Shown: positions 1 through 7,745 of the stretch, piece after piece
Position numbering within the stretch: the first letter of the stretch is position 1
Layout of the letters: the number at the start of each line of letters is the position of its first letter
Origin: Desulfosporosinus fructosivorans
Lineage (GTDB): Bacteria > Bacillota > Desulfitobacteriia > Desulfitobacteriales > Desulfitobacteriaceae
NCBI RefSeq assembly: GCF_004766045.1
Contig: NZ_SPQQ01000001.1
Span: 682,001-746,000, forward strand
Direction of reading: 5' to 3'
DNA: 64,000 nucleotides
Translations under genes and position numbers: made by a program
Notes under the pieces: model-generated
What the model saw: only the letters and a program-made list of their open reading frames with translations
Database searches by the model: none
What the model was told of the DNA's origin: nothing

Positions 1-1
1 G

Positions 2-313
2 GCGTACGCAGAGCTTGCCCCTTTAAAGGAGATTCATGTTAATGTAGAGGACTGGTTGATTCGTAATGAAGCGAAGGTTAACTTTCAAGTGGATTACTTA
101 AAGAAAAAGGTCTGGCAGGCGCAGAGAAAACGATGCCGTGAGGAACTGATTCGTTTGCAAGAACTCCAGGATGGGATTGCTCCAAATCATTCTAGACAGG
201 AACGTGTTTTGAATCCCTTGAGTTTTGTTGCTCGTTATGGGCTTAGCTTTGTGGACCGGATTGCAGAACTTCCAATGACCGGTGATTTCTCAGAACATCA
301 AGTACTTTTATAA
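2..313 (+). CDS. C-terminal fragment of unknown protein (5' end outside window)
   Basis: The reading frame is open from the first bases of the window, so this is the 3' end of a longer gene; an internal ATG at 56 is not the likely start. About 103 residues are visible. They are rich in charged residues, with a Lys/Arg-rich helical stretch (around KKKVWQAQRKRCREEL) suggesting an amphipathic or coiled region. No family was recognised. The stop codon lies inside the left arm of a perfect 20-bp inverted repeat. Confidence 0.5.
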   Translation, partial: AYAELAPLKEIHVNVEDWLIRNEAKVNFQVDYLKKKVWQAQRKRCREELIRLQELQDGIAPNHSRQERVLNPLSFVARYGLSFVDRIAELPMTGDFSEHQVLL

Positions 314-354
314 GAGGTAGGGGCACGAACACAGCGTGCCCCTACCTCTTATAA
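308..354. repeat. Perfect 20-bp inverted repeat (GTAGGGGCACG...CGTGCCCCTAC)
   Basis: Arms 308-327 and 335-354 pair perfectly around a 7-nt loop and overlap the stop of the preceding gene. It has no U-tract, so it may act as an mRNA-end stabiliser rather than a classical terminator. It belongs to a GTAGGGGCA...TGCCCCTAC hairpin family, with relatives at 389-414, 44246-44265 and 56996-57061. Confidence 0.75.
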
Positions 355-388
355 TTAATTAAGTAATAAAGAAGACGATCCCAAGAGC

Positions 389-414
389 TTTGGACACGAG
401 ACATCGTGTCCAAA
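389..414. repeat. Hairpin GGACACGAGACATCGTGTCC
   Basis: TTTGGACACG at 389-398 pairs with CGTGTCCAAA at 405-414. A near-identical hairpin occurs at 44246-44265, so this is a dispersed element rather than chance pairing. Confidence 0.6.
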
Positions 415-497
415 CTATATTATTTCTATGAATTCTCTTTCATAACATTTAATCTTGGGTATAATGGTACAAGAAGTAAAACAATGGAGATGGTGAT

Positions 498-1538
498 GTG
501 AGGCGTAAAATAAGATCGATTCTGGTGATTCTAATGCTTATCTTCCTAATGGGAATATCAGCCGCTGGGTTTCTCTGGTATAACGGGTTTATTGGAGGTG
601 GGAAGACGCTCGGCGAGGATGATATATTTGATTCGGAAAATGAACTTCGAGATCGAGTGAGTATCTTACTTATAGGGGCAGATCAGCGTCCTGAACAGAT
701 AAAGTTTAATACAGATTCACTGATTCTTGCCAGTGTGGATCCCAAAACAAAGCAAGTTAGCCTGCTTTCAATTCCACGCGATACGCGTGTTGCCCTTTCT
801 GGGCATGGTCACCTCAAAATTAATGAGGTCGCAGCCTTAACAGATTTGCCAACACTACAAAAAAACGTTGGACAACTGACGGGCCAACCGCTCGCAGGAT
901 ATGTTCAAACCAACTTTGCGGGATTTAAGAAGATAATTGACACATTAGGTGGAATTACGGTCGATGTAGAGAAGGATATGTACTATGAGACGGGTGATGA
1001 TGAAGATGGCTATATTAACTTAGATAAAGGTGTTCAGCGCTTAGATGGTTCGCAGGCGCTTCAATATGCTCGTTTTCGTCACGATGCCTTAGGGGATATT
1101 TCACGTACGGCAAGGCAGCAGATCGTTCTGAAAGCGGTTGCCAAGGAGATGTTTCGATTAAGTACTCTGCCAAAGCTTCCATTCCTCATTCCGCAATTGA
1201 TGGAGGCGGTAAACACCAATTTGTCGGGCAAGGATATGTTTGCGTTAGCTAAAGTGGCTGTTGCGTTTGATAGTGCGAATGTAGTTTCTCAGACGTTACC
1301 TGGAGCGTTTCAGGATATAGATGGGGTAAGTTACTGGAAGGTCGATCCGGTTGAAGTCAAGAAAGTAGTGAAGAATTTATTCATGGGGATTACTACCACT
1401 AAAGTGATTGACCAACAAACTGTGGATTTGCTAAAACCTGTCATAGTGACCCCCATTAAGCCGTTGCCTAAAGTTCCTGGTAATAGTCAGGATCCAAACG
1501 GGCAGAATTCTACGGGCCATCAAGTGACCAAACCGTGA
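498..1538 (+). CDS. LytR-CpsA-Psr (LCP) family cell wall-anchoring protein
   Basis: LCP enzymes transfer undecaprenyl-linked anionic glycopolymers onto peptidoglycan at the outer face of the membrane. The 346-residue protein has a short cytoplasmic Lys/Arg start, one membrane helix at about residues 7-29 and an LCP domain from about 55 to 200. Family motifs are visible: RPEQIKFNTDSLILASVDP, an Arg-rich SIPRDTR segment and QYARFRHD. The tail is Pro/Lys-rich and probably extracellular. The start is GTG at 498, preceded by a GGAG-type site. It stands alone between hairpins; the polymer substrate cannot be told from sequence. Confidence 0.88.
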   Translation: MRRKIRSILVILMLIFLMGISAAGFLWYNGFIGGGKTLGEDDIFDSENELRDRVSILLIGADQRPEQIKFNTDSLILASVDPKTKQVSLLSIPRDTRVALSGHGHLKINEVAALTDLPTLQKNVGQLTGQPLAGYVQTNFAGFKKIIDTLGGITVDVEKDMYYETGDDEDGYINLDKGVQRLDGSQALQYARFRHDALGDISRTARQQIVLKAVAKEMFRLSTLPKLPFLIPQLMEAVNTNLSGKDMFALAKVAVAFDSANVVSQTLPGAFQDIDGVSYWKVDPVEVKKVVKNLFMGITTTKVIDQQTVDLLKPVIVTPIKPLPKVPGNSQDPNGQNSTGHQVTKP

Positions 1539-1625
1539 AATAATGGTCAAAAAGGTAGCCATATTTATCAAATAAGTTATCCTTTCTCACGGGTGAGAGA
1601 AAATAGAGCTTTATTGTAATTTTTT

Positions 1626-1663
1626 AGGCCCTTAGCCCTATCCTTAATAGGGCTAAGGGCCTA
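1626..1663 (-). terminator. Strong hairpin with U-tract only on the minus strand
   Basis: AGGCCCTTAGCCCTAT pairs with ATAGGGCTAAGGGCCT. A run of T precedes it on the plus strand, so a canonical U-tract follows it only for minus-strand transcripts. On the plus strand it could still protect the 3' end of the LCP mRNA. Confidence 0.55.
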
Positions 1664-1730
1664 TGGGGATAGTGCTAAATTATAGTAAAATATAACTATA
1701 TGAAAATTCGGATAAAGTGGGGCGATTAAC

Positions 1731-3665
1731 GTGCCAGAAGAAATAGTTCGGGGACATTCCCTGGAAGAAATCCGAGAAGAATGGGCGCTTAAGCTCAATT
1801 TTTCACCAGAAGACATTACCCTAGAAGTGATAGATAAGCCTGGATTTTTTTCCCGGCAGTGGAAAGTTCGCCTTATTTGGGCGGATCAAATACTTCAGGC
1901 CCCTCTTTTGACTTCTAGTCAAGCCATCTGGGACGGAACCAAGTACATCATTACCCCTGGTGAAGGTTGCAAACTATTGCTTCCTTTCATGAAGGCTGGA
2001 GAAGTTTGGATGAATGGCAAGTTGCAGGACAGGCCCTTTCGAATATGTCCTGGAGATCAGGTGGAGTACCATCCCTGTGTCTATGAAGGGACATTGACCT
2101 GGGATATGCAAGTCCGGTTTCATGGATTGTCGGCCGTAGCGAAAGTTCGGCATGAACTACCAGGGCGTTATATCCTTCCTAAAGACCTTCCTGCTCTGGA
2201 AGAGATCAATTTGGCTCAGGTTGCGACCTGGGAGAGCTTACCGGCCACTGGAGAGGTTTGGGATGAGACAAGGCTTAATGCAGACCTGAATCAATTAAAA
2301 GTAGTCCATGGACGTCGCCCTGAGGCTTGGTCGGAGATAATGGCTGTTCGGGGCGCTGGTGAGGTTGTTATCGCTGCTTCAACACCTGTTATACCGTCCG
2401 TAAATGCTAAGTTAGAAGACTTTGTGGGAATGACTCCTCTGTCGGAGACCGGGGAGAAAAACATCGACTTTTTCGCTTCCAAAGTGCAATTAGTCAATGA
2501 AGGGACTATCCTTGCTCGCAAACTTCCAGGCATGATTGGGATCCAAGGACAAGACGTGTTAGGTAAAGTATTTCCTGTTGCGGCAGTGAAGGATTTCCAA
2601 TTTCGTTTGAAGAAGAATGTCTATCTCTCAGAGGATGGACTAGAAGTGGTGGCTGCCTGTGCGGGACAGCCTGTTCGTATTGATGAAAGGACATATTCGG
2701 TTGAGAATGTCTTTGTTCATAATCAGGATGTTGATCTGGCAACTGGAAGTATCGAGTTTCCAGGAGATGTTTTAATACAGGGAAGTGTTCAGGACGGGCT
2801 TCGAATTATCGCTGGAGGAAGGCTCGAGATTAAGGGATCTGTCTCTCATGCAGAGATTAAGGCAGAAAAAGGGGCCCGGATATATCAAAATCTTTTGGGT
2901 GGGAAGATTGTTGTTGGGGAAAAGTTTGTGGTTCGTTCTGAACTCCTCAGCGGCATGTCTGAGTTGCGAGACCAACTGAGCGTTTGTTTACAAAGTACGA
3001 CTGAGTTGATTAAGGCGCCAGGAGCTAGCAGTTTTAAACCAGGACAATGCTTGAAACTGGTGATGGAGAGGCAATTTTCCGAGCTTCCCAAACTGTCTAA
3101 TCGGGTGGAAAAGTTTGTAATAGATCATAAAAATGACGAAATAGTTACGGAAGACTTAATTGTAACTGTCCAGACAGCAAAACGCTTTCTAGTTGGGCTA
3201 GGACCCTTAGAGCCTCAATCTTTATCTTCTTTGCAACGGGTTGAGGAAACTCTTAATCAATATATTGAAAACATAACTCTTGAGATTCCGGAAAAACTCA
3301 GCTTCGTGGTAAGTTATGTTCAAGGGGCAACCGTTGAATGCGCTGGATCATTTGAGTGTCAGAAGGGGGTCTATAATTCTGATATTCGGGTCGAAGGAGA
3401 CGTTTCGATTGAAGGTGTATGCCGGGGAGGGAGAATCACTGCTGGAGGGAACGTGAAGATTCGTGAACTTGGGGGTTCTGGGGTGAGTTCAACCTTTGTG
3501 CAAATCAGTGCTAAAAGTCGTCTTTATGTAAATTATTGCCATCCCAATGCCATCATCTGCGTGGGGAAGGAAATTGTTAATATTGAAGAAGCCTGTCGGA
3601 ACTTGGAGATATACCGAGAGAATGGTCGTGTTCAAGTTGAAAAGATTAGGGGGACCCCCCTTTAG
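1731..3665 (+). CDS. FapA-family (DUF342) polymer-forming protein
   Basis: A 644-residue protein with the FapA/DUF342 architecture: an N-terminal region of about 230 residues, then the DUF342 repeat core (PVIPSVNAKLEDFV, then DVLGKVFPV). The rest is a right-handed beta-helix with recurring Gly-x-(V/I) turns (FPGDVLIQGSVQDG, VEGDVSIEGVCRGG, ITAGGNVKIRELGG). An Ala/Glu-rich helical insertion sits near residues 400-530. Homologues are often named flagellar assembly protein A or linked to polar localisation and cytoskeletal-like polymers; no flagellar gene is nearby. The start is GTG at 1731. It is monocistronic with a terminator just downstream. The biochemical role is unknown. Confidence 0.85.
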   Translation: MPEEIVRGHSLEEIREEWALKLNFSPEDITLEVIDKPGFFSRQWKVRLIWADQILQAPLLTSSQAIWDGTKYIITPGEGCKLLLPFMKAGEVWMNGKLQDRPFRICPGDQVEYHPCVYEGTLTWDMQVRFHGLSAVAKVRHELPGRYILPKDLPALEEINLAQVATWESLPATGEVWDETRLNADLNQLKVVHGRRPEAWSEIMAVRGAGEVVIAASTPVIPSVNAKLEDFVGMTPLSETGEKNIDFFASKVQLVNEGTILARKLPGMIGIQGQDVLGKVFPVAAVKDFQFRLKKNVYLSEDGLEVVAACAGQPVRIDERTYSVENVFVHNQDVDLATGSIEFPGDVLIQGSVQDGLRIIAGGRLEIKGSVSHAEIKAEKGARIYQNLLGGKIVVGEKFVVRSELLSGMSELRDQLSVCLQSTTELIKAPGASSFKPGQCLKLVMERQFSELPKLSNRVEKFVIDHKNDEIVTEDLIVTVQTAKRFLVGLGPLEPQSLSSLQRVEETLNQYIENITLEIPEKLSFVVSYVQGATVECAGSFECQKGVYNSDIRVEGDVSIEGVCRGGRITAGGNVKIRELGGSGVSSTFVQISAKSRLYVNYCHPNAIICVGKEIVNIEEACRNLEIYRENGRVQVEKIRGTPL

Positions 3666-3675
3666 CTTCCTGATC

Positions 3676-3706
3676 AAAGAACCTGCCGAATCGGCAGGTT
3701 CTTTTT
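3676..3706 (+). terminator. Intrinsic terminator after the FapA-like gene
   Basis: AAGAACCTGCCGA pairs with TCGGCAGGTTCTT and is followed by TTTTTG, starting about 10 nt after the stop codon. Confidence 0.9.
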
Positions 3707-3720
3707 GCAATAACAATAGG

Positions 3721-3838
3721 GTCCCTTATGGGCCTCACAGCGCCTTGCCTTCCATGGCGGGGATCTAATCTCGGAGGTCTTTCGAATCATGCTTACCGGA
3801 CACTTGTCCATCCGTGGACGGTGGATTATGATATACTA
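3721..3838. repeat. Gap with hairpins of the GTCCATCCGTGGAC type
   Basis: The gap before moeA holds a hairpin (GTCCATCCGTGGAC, about 3807-3820) and a GGATCTAATCT motif that recurs in the 60.2-60.4 kb gap. It may be a decayed copy of the multi-hairpin element seen at 22.3 and 33.7 kb. No gene is seen here. Confidence 0.35.
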
Positions 3839-3890
3839 ACACAAAACGGGTCGAAGTTCGTTGAGACTTACAGGGGAAGGAAAGATCCGC

Positions 3891-5105
3891 ATGAAGATTA
3901 TGATTGAATTAGAAGAAGCTTTGGAATTGGTTCTTACTCGCATTAGGCGGGTTGAAACAGAGCGTGTTTCAATTAGAAATGCCTATAAGCGTGTATTAGC
4001 TATGGATGTGACATCCCAAATTGCCATGCCACCGTTTGAACGTTCACCTCTGGATGGGTATGCTTATCTAGCCACGGCGGGCGATCCTCTACCACTCCAG
4101 CTTAACGTGGTGAGTGAAATTCCGGCTGGTACTTTCCCAGAACGAGTTATCTCGCCAGGTGAGGCAGCAAAGATATTCACGGGCGCACCTATTCCGACGG
4201 GCGCAAACTGTGTAGTGAGGATGGAAGACACTAAGCAAGTCGGTGATGATGTGACCATATTACAACCAGTATTACCTGGTTCTAATATTATACCGAGAGG
4301 GGAAGAGATCAAAGAGGGGGATTTGCTCCTTAAACAGGGTTTCTTTTTAACGCCACCGGCAATTGGTTTACTTGCGGCAGTTGGCCTGGATCAAGTTACC
4401 GTTTACCGTCGACCCCGTGTGGGATTGCTCTCCACTGGGGCGGAACTTATGGAGGTAGGGCAATCGTTGCGTCCAGCTAAGATTTATAACAGTAACAGCT
4501 ATACTTTGCGCGGTATGCTGCAAGAAGCCGGTTGCGAGGTTTCAGTGATTCCTATCGTTTCCGATGAAATTGATGAGACCATCAAAGTTTTGCAAATGCT
4601 TGCAGACACCGATATGGTCATTGCGACTGGCGGAGCCTCTGTAGGTGATTATGATATAATGCGCCATGCACTTGCCCAGTTTGGGTGTGAAATGTTGTTT
4701 TGGAAGCTGAATCTCAAGCCGGGAACTCCAGTGTCTGTCGGGCAAAAAGAAAAGCAACTCTTTTTCTCTCTTTCAGGAAATCCCGCAGCTGCTATGGTGA
4801 CGTTCGAACTTTTAGTTCGGCCGGCAATTCGCAAATTAGCAGGACGAACGACTGCAGAAGAGGGTAGATTTCTGGTTAAAATGGCAAGTGACTTTGGAAA
4901 AACGGGGAAACAACGACGTTTTCTACGTGCTCAAGCGGTGTTTAAAAATGGAGAAATCTGGGCTGATCTGGCTCCAGCACAAGGATCAGGAATTCTTCGT
5001 TCCATGATTGGCAGCCATTTGTTAGTGGATGTGCCAGAAAACCATGGTTCAGTAGAACCTGGGGAACTCTTGATGGCGAGCTGGATTGCGGATTGGGAGG
5101 CTTAA
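3891..5105 (+). CDS. moeA: Molybdopterin molybdenumtransferase MoeA
   Basis: MoeA inserts molybdate into adenylylated molybdopterin in the last step of molybdenum cofactor synthesis. The roughly 404-residue length is normal for the family. Visible motifs are PPFERSPLDGYA near the N terminus, FTGAPIPTGANCVVRMED, the MoCF domain motifs LSTGAEL and GGASVGDYD, and SGNPAAAM. ATG at 3891 is chosen because a GGGGAAGGA site precedes it; an in-frame TTG at 3861 lacks one. It is followed 1 nt later by mobB, forming a Moco operon that would serve molybdo-enzymes encoded elsewhere. Confidence 0.93.
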   Translation: MKIMIELEEALELVLTRIRRVETERVSIRNAYKRVLAMDVTSQIAMPPFERSPLDGYAYLATAGDPLPLQLNVVSEIPAGTFPERVISPGEAAKIFTGAPIPTGANCVVRMEDTKQVGDDVTILQPVLPGSNIIPRGEEIKEGDLLLKQGFFLTPPAIGLLAAVGLDQVTVYRRPRVGLLSTGAELMEVGQSLRPAKIYNSNSYTLRGMLQEAGCEVSVIPIVSDEIDETIKVLQMLADTDMVIATGGASVGDYDIMRHALAQFGCEMLFWKLNLKPGTPVSVGQKEKQLFFSLSGNPAAAMVTFELLVRPAIRKLAGRTTAEEGRFLVKMASDFGKTGKQRRFLRAQAVFKNGEIWADLAPAQGSGILRSMIGSHLLVDVPENHGSVEPGELLMASWIADWEA

Positions 5106-5106
5106 G

Positions 5107-5640
5107 ATGCATTGTCGTTCAACCAGTGTTCGTCCTCAAATTCCTGTCATTTCGATTGTGGGTGGAAAGTCAAATTCAGGGAAGACGACGCTTTTAGAGA
5201 AGCTTATCCGTGAAGCAAAAGGTCGTGGGTGGAAGGTAGCCACTCTGAAACATGATGTCCATGGGTTCGAGATGGATCAACCGGGCAAAGATACTTGGCG
5301 CCATGCCCAAGCAGGTGCGGATATTGTCGCCATAAGTTCACCCCATAAAATTGCCATTTTGGAGAGTGTCTCCGAAGATCAGCCCCTCGATGAGGTCATT
5401 GCCCGAATTCAGGGGGTAGATGTGATTTTCACTGAGGGATACAAGAGCGGCAACAAGCCGAAGATCGAGGTGTTTCGTTCGGCTGTGCATCAGGAACTTT
5501 TCTCCAAACCTGAAGAACTTATTGCTATAGCAAGTGATATCTCGTTTGATAACGGGATTCCCTGCTTTGGGTTGGATGATGCTGCGGGGATTTGTGATTT
5601 GATCGAGGAGGTATTCGGCTTCAGGGGAGAACTCTCTTAA
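5107..5640 (+). CDS. mobB: Molybdopterin-guanine dinucleotide biosynthesis protein MobB
   Basis: MobB is a GTP-binding accessory protein for converting molybdopterin to the guanine dinucleotide form. The 177 residues start with a P-loop (GGKSNSGKTTLLEKLI). KHDVHGFEMDQPGKDTWRH and TEGYK are also family signatures. ATG at 5107 follows a GGGAGG site at the end of moeA, so the two are translationally linked. The 3' end overlaps by 20 bp the end of the convergent transporter gene. Confidence 0.92.
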   Translation: MHCRSTSVRPQIPVISIVGGKSNSGKTTLLEKLIREAKGRGWKVATLKHDVHGFEMDQPGKDTWRHAQAGADIVAISSPHKIAILESVSEDQPLDEVIARIQGVDVIFTEGYKSGNKPKIEVFRSAVHQELFSKPEELIAIASDISFDNGIPCFGLDDAAGICDLIEEVFGFRGELS

Positions 5641-6535
5641 GAAACCGAGTTGCCCAAGGCAAGAGAGGGAAGGCCAAAACTGAGGAGAGAAGATTGAAGA
5701 GGGTGTGGGCGTTAGCTACTTGCCTAGAGAGGCTTCCTCCCATCAGGGTGAGTCCAGATGCTAATGGCCCTACAAAGGGTAAGAAGATTAAGACTCCAAA
5801 TACGTTTAGTAAAACATGAAATAAGGCTACCCGTTGAGCTGCACGCGAGGTGGCTAGCGCCGCTAATACCGCTGTGAAACAAGTGCCAATGTTAGCGCCA
5901 AAGATGAAGGCGAGCGCGGTAGGTAGGGTTATCCAGCCGTCCTCGGTGAGGAGCATGACAATGCCTGTCGTGGCACTAGAGGAATGAAGTAGGGCAGAGA
6001 GCATAGTACCGGCGAGGACCCCTTGGAGATGGTTGTCGCCTAGTTGTTGGAGAAAAAGTTGGATCGCTGGACGGTCTGCGAGTGGAGCCATACCTGCTTC
6101 GAGTAAACTTAATGCGAAAAAGAGAACGCCGAGTCCGAAGATGGATAAAGTAAGAAAGCGCCATCGATTCTGTATAAAAAGGTATCCTAAGGCACCGAGA
6201 ATCATTATGTAGGGAGTTATGCGCTCCAAAGGAAAAGCGAGTAACTGGTTGGTTAGCGTGCTTCCAATATTACTTCCTAAGATCAGTGCTAGGGCATTTT
6301 CAAAGGGCAGCAGCTCAGCATCGACAAAAGTCACGGCCATGACTGTCAAAGCAGTGCTTGATTGGAGCAGGGCGGTTGAAACTGAACCACTCCAGAAGCC
6401 ACGCCATGGAGTGGCGGTCATCCAATAGAGTACCTGGTGGAGGCGAAGCCCTGCAAACGACTGCAGACCGTGACGCAAAATGTGCATCCCCCAAAGCAGA
6501 AGACAGAGGCCAAGAACAAGGGTTAGTAAATACAG
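5621..6535 (-). CDS. Na/Pi-cotransporter family protein with probable CTG start
   Basis: A membrane protein of the NptA/Na-Pi cotransporter II family, expected to import phosphate with sodium. It has 7-9 hydrophobic helices. The duplicated QSS signature is present twice (LLQSSTALTVMAV and LLHSSSATTGIVML), each followed by a GSNIGS or GANIGT motif. The first ATG (6487) would cut helix 1 in half. The frame continues upstream as LYLLTLVLGLCLLLWGM without any ATG, GTG or TTG. A CTG at 6535 sits 9 nt after AAAGGAG and gives 304 residues. No PhoU-like domain is attached. It converges with mobB. Confidence 0.8.
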   Translation of the reverse strand: MYLLTLVLGLCLLLWGMHILRHGLQSFAGLRLHQVLYWMTATPWRGFWSGSVSTALLQSSTALTVMAVTFVDAELLPFENALALILGSNIGSTLTNQLLAFPLERITPYIMILGALGYLFIQNRWRFLTLSIFGLGVLFFALSLLEAGMAPLADRPAIQLFLQQLGDNHLQGVLAGTMLSALLHSSSATTGIVMLLTEDGWITLPTALAFIFGANIGTCFTAVLAALATSRAAQRVALFHVLLNVFGVLIFLPFVGPLASGLTLMGGSLSRQVANAHTLFNLLSSVLAFPLLPWATRFLKRVLP

Positions 6536-6567
6536 TCGGGCCAGCTCCTTTCGGGAGGAAGTAGGAG

Positions 6568-6594
6568 TGAGACAAGGGGACGGTTCTTCTGTCT
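6568..6594. repeat. Copy of the GGGGACGGTTCTT repeat family
   Basis: GTGAGACAAGGGGACGGTTC and following bases match the element at 20841-20867, 25376-25414, 33947-33961 and (inverted) 35467-35481. This copy lies directly upstream of the transporter gene with the non-standard start. Confidence 0.7.
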
Positions 6595-6725
6595 AAACTG
6601 GAGATATTGTATTCCATTGTTATTCGCTCGTCGCTAAGGCGTACTAGTTAATTGTATTGAGCTAGTATTTCATCAAGAACTAGAGGGAAAAATTACTGAG
6701 ATTGGCTTTAATATGCGCATAACAA

Positions 6726-6761
6726 AAGGACACTTAACTCAGTGTCCTTATATATTTTTTA
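6726..6761 (+). terminator. Intrinsic terminator-like hairpin
   Basis: AAGGACACT pairs with AGTGTCCTT over a 6-nt loop and is followed by a T-rich tract. It sits upstream of the GNAT gene in a gap with no plus-strand gene, so it may insulate that gene from readthrough. Confidence 0.6.
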
Positions 6762-6817
6762 TTAACCTAAAAACGTGACAGGGGATATCTGCATAAGTTA
6801 CCTTAAGAGGTGGTAAT

Positions 6818-7330
6818 ATGCGAGTTCGTTTTGGGAATGTTCGTGATTGGCCGTTTATGTATGCACTTGGAAAACAAGGGATTGCTCATAGTATTTCTCC
6901 ATGGCGTGAACAGCCAATGGAGGAGACACTTAAATATCGAGAAAGTATTCTCAGAGGGTTTTGGAATTGGATTCAGCAGTCTGGCTCTGTCGTATTTATT
7001 TCAGAGGATTCTTCTGAGGAGGGTAAATCTGGTTCGGAAAGTGGAAAGACCCACCCGATCGGTTATTTGGTCTTACAGACTTCTGCTAGGGAAGAGTTAA
7101 CGGGTGTTTCGCAAGGCTGGATCATGGATTTTGCGGTCCTTCCAGAGTGGAGAGGAAAAGGAGTGGGTAGGGCGTTGCTGGAAGCGGCTGAAGATTACTG
7201 TAGTGAGCAAGGGATTCCATACCTAGGCCTTGCTGTCAGCAGTCATAATGTGAGAGCACTTTATCTTTATGAACAGTTCGGTTTTGCCGAGGAGAGAAAG
7301 CTTATGGTCAAACGAGTGGAGAAAGGGTAA
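6818..7330 (+). CDS. GNAT family N-acetyltransferase
   Basis: A 170-residue acetyl-CoA-dependent transferase. The core motif A is clear (GWIMDFAVLPEWRGKGVGRALLEAAEDYC), as is the C-terminal motif HNVRALYLYEQFGFAEE, which is typical of RimI-like enzymes. The substrate (ribosomal protein N terminus, amino acid or antibiotic) cannot be told. ATG at 6818 follows AGAGGTGG. It is monocistronic. Confidence 0.85.
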   Translation: MRVRFGNVRDWPFMYALGKQGIAHSISPWREQPMEETLKYRESILRGFWNWIQQSGSVVFISEDSSEEGKSGSESGKTHPIGYLVLQTSAREELTGVSQGWIMDFAVLPEWRGKGVGRALLEAAEDYCSEQGIPYLGLAVSSHNVRALYLYEQFGFAEERKLMVKRVEKG

Positions 7331-7332
7331 AA

Positions 7333-7363
7333 AAAAGCTTGCGACGAAGTATTCGCCGCAAGT
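7333..7363 (-). terminator. Minus-strand terminator
   Basis: CTTGCGACGAA and TTCGCCGCAAG pair (10 of 11). The A-run at 7331-7337 becomes a U-tract on the minus strand. It would end transcription of the small minus-strand gene at 7407-7559. Confidence 0.6.
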
Positions 7364-7406
7364 GAAGTAAAAGAGAGGAGTGGGGATAAAAAAAGAAAAT
7401 GTGAGT

Positions 7407-7559
7407 CTAATTAGATTGTGTCCCGAGGCTGCATGAATTATACAGGCCCCGGGATATATTTTTGATCTCTTCTCGCACGACTTGGAATCCTTGGCGGATA
7501 AAATACTTAAGACCTCCTAGCAAAAGCTCCGACGTATAGGTAACGGGCCTTTCTTTCAT
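7407..7559 (-). CDS. Possible small protein, 50 aa, unknown
   Basis: An ATG-to-TAG frame of 50 codons beginning MKERPVTYTSELLLGGLKYF, amphipathic and without Cys clusters or a clear membrane helix. A minus-strand terminator lies downstream, which supports transcription in this direction. There is no good ribosome-binding site before the ATG, so the call is tentative. Confidence 0.4.
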   Translation of the reverse strand: MKERPVTYTSELLLGGLKYFIRQGFQVVREEIKNISRGLYNSCSLGTQSN

Positions 7560-7592
7560 TCTTTAATGTGGAATTGATCTTAAGATTTCGGT

Positions 7593-7621
7593 GGCCCTCT
7601 CGTTTCGAATTGAACGAGAGG
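7593..7621. repeat. Hairpin CCCTCTCGTT...AACGAGAGGG
   Basis: A perfect 10-bp stem with a 9-nt loop and no U-tract on either strand, between the small minus-strand gene and tldD. It may be regulatory or an mRNA-stability element. Confidence 0.5.
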
Positions 7622-7745
7622 GCTGTTGCTTAATGCAAGTACAAGAAGAACCATGTAGACGTTTGCGCGTATTTTCGTGATAGGTTTTTTCTTCCGTGGT
7701 ATAATATCCCTATTGAATTGAAAGGTGACTATTAGGAGGGTAATT

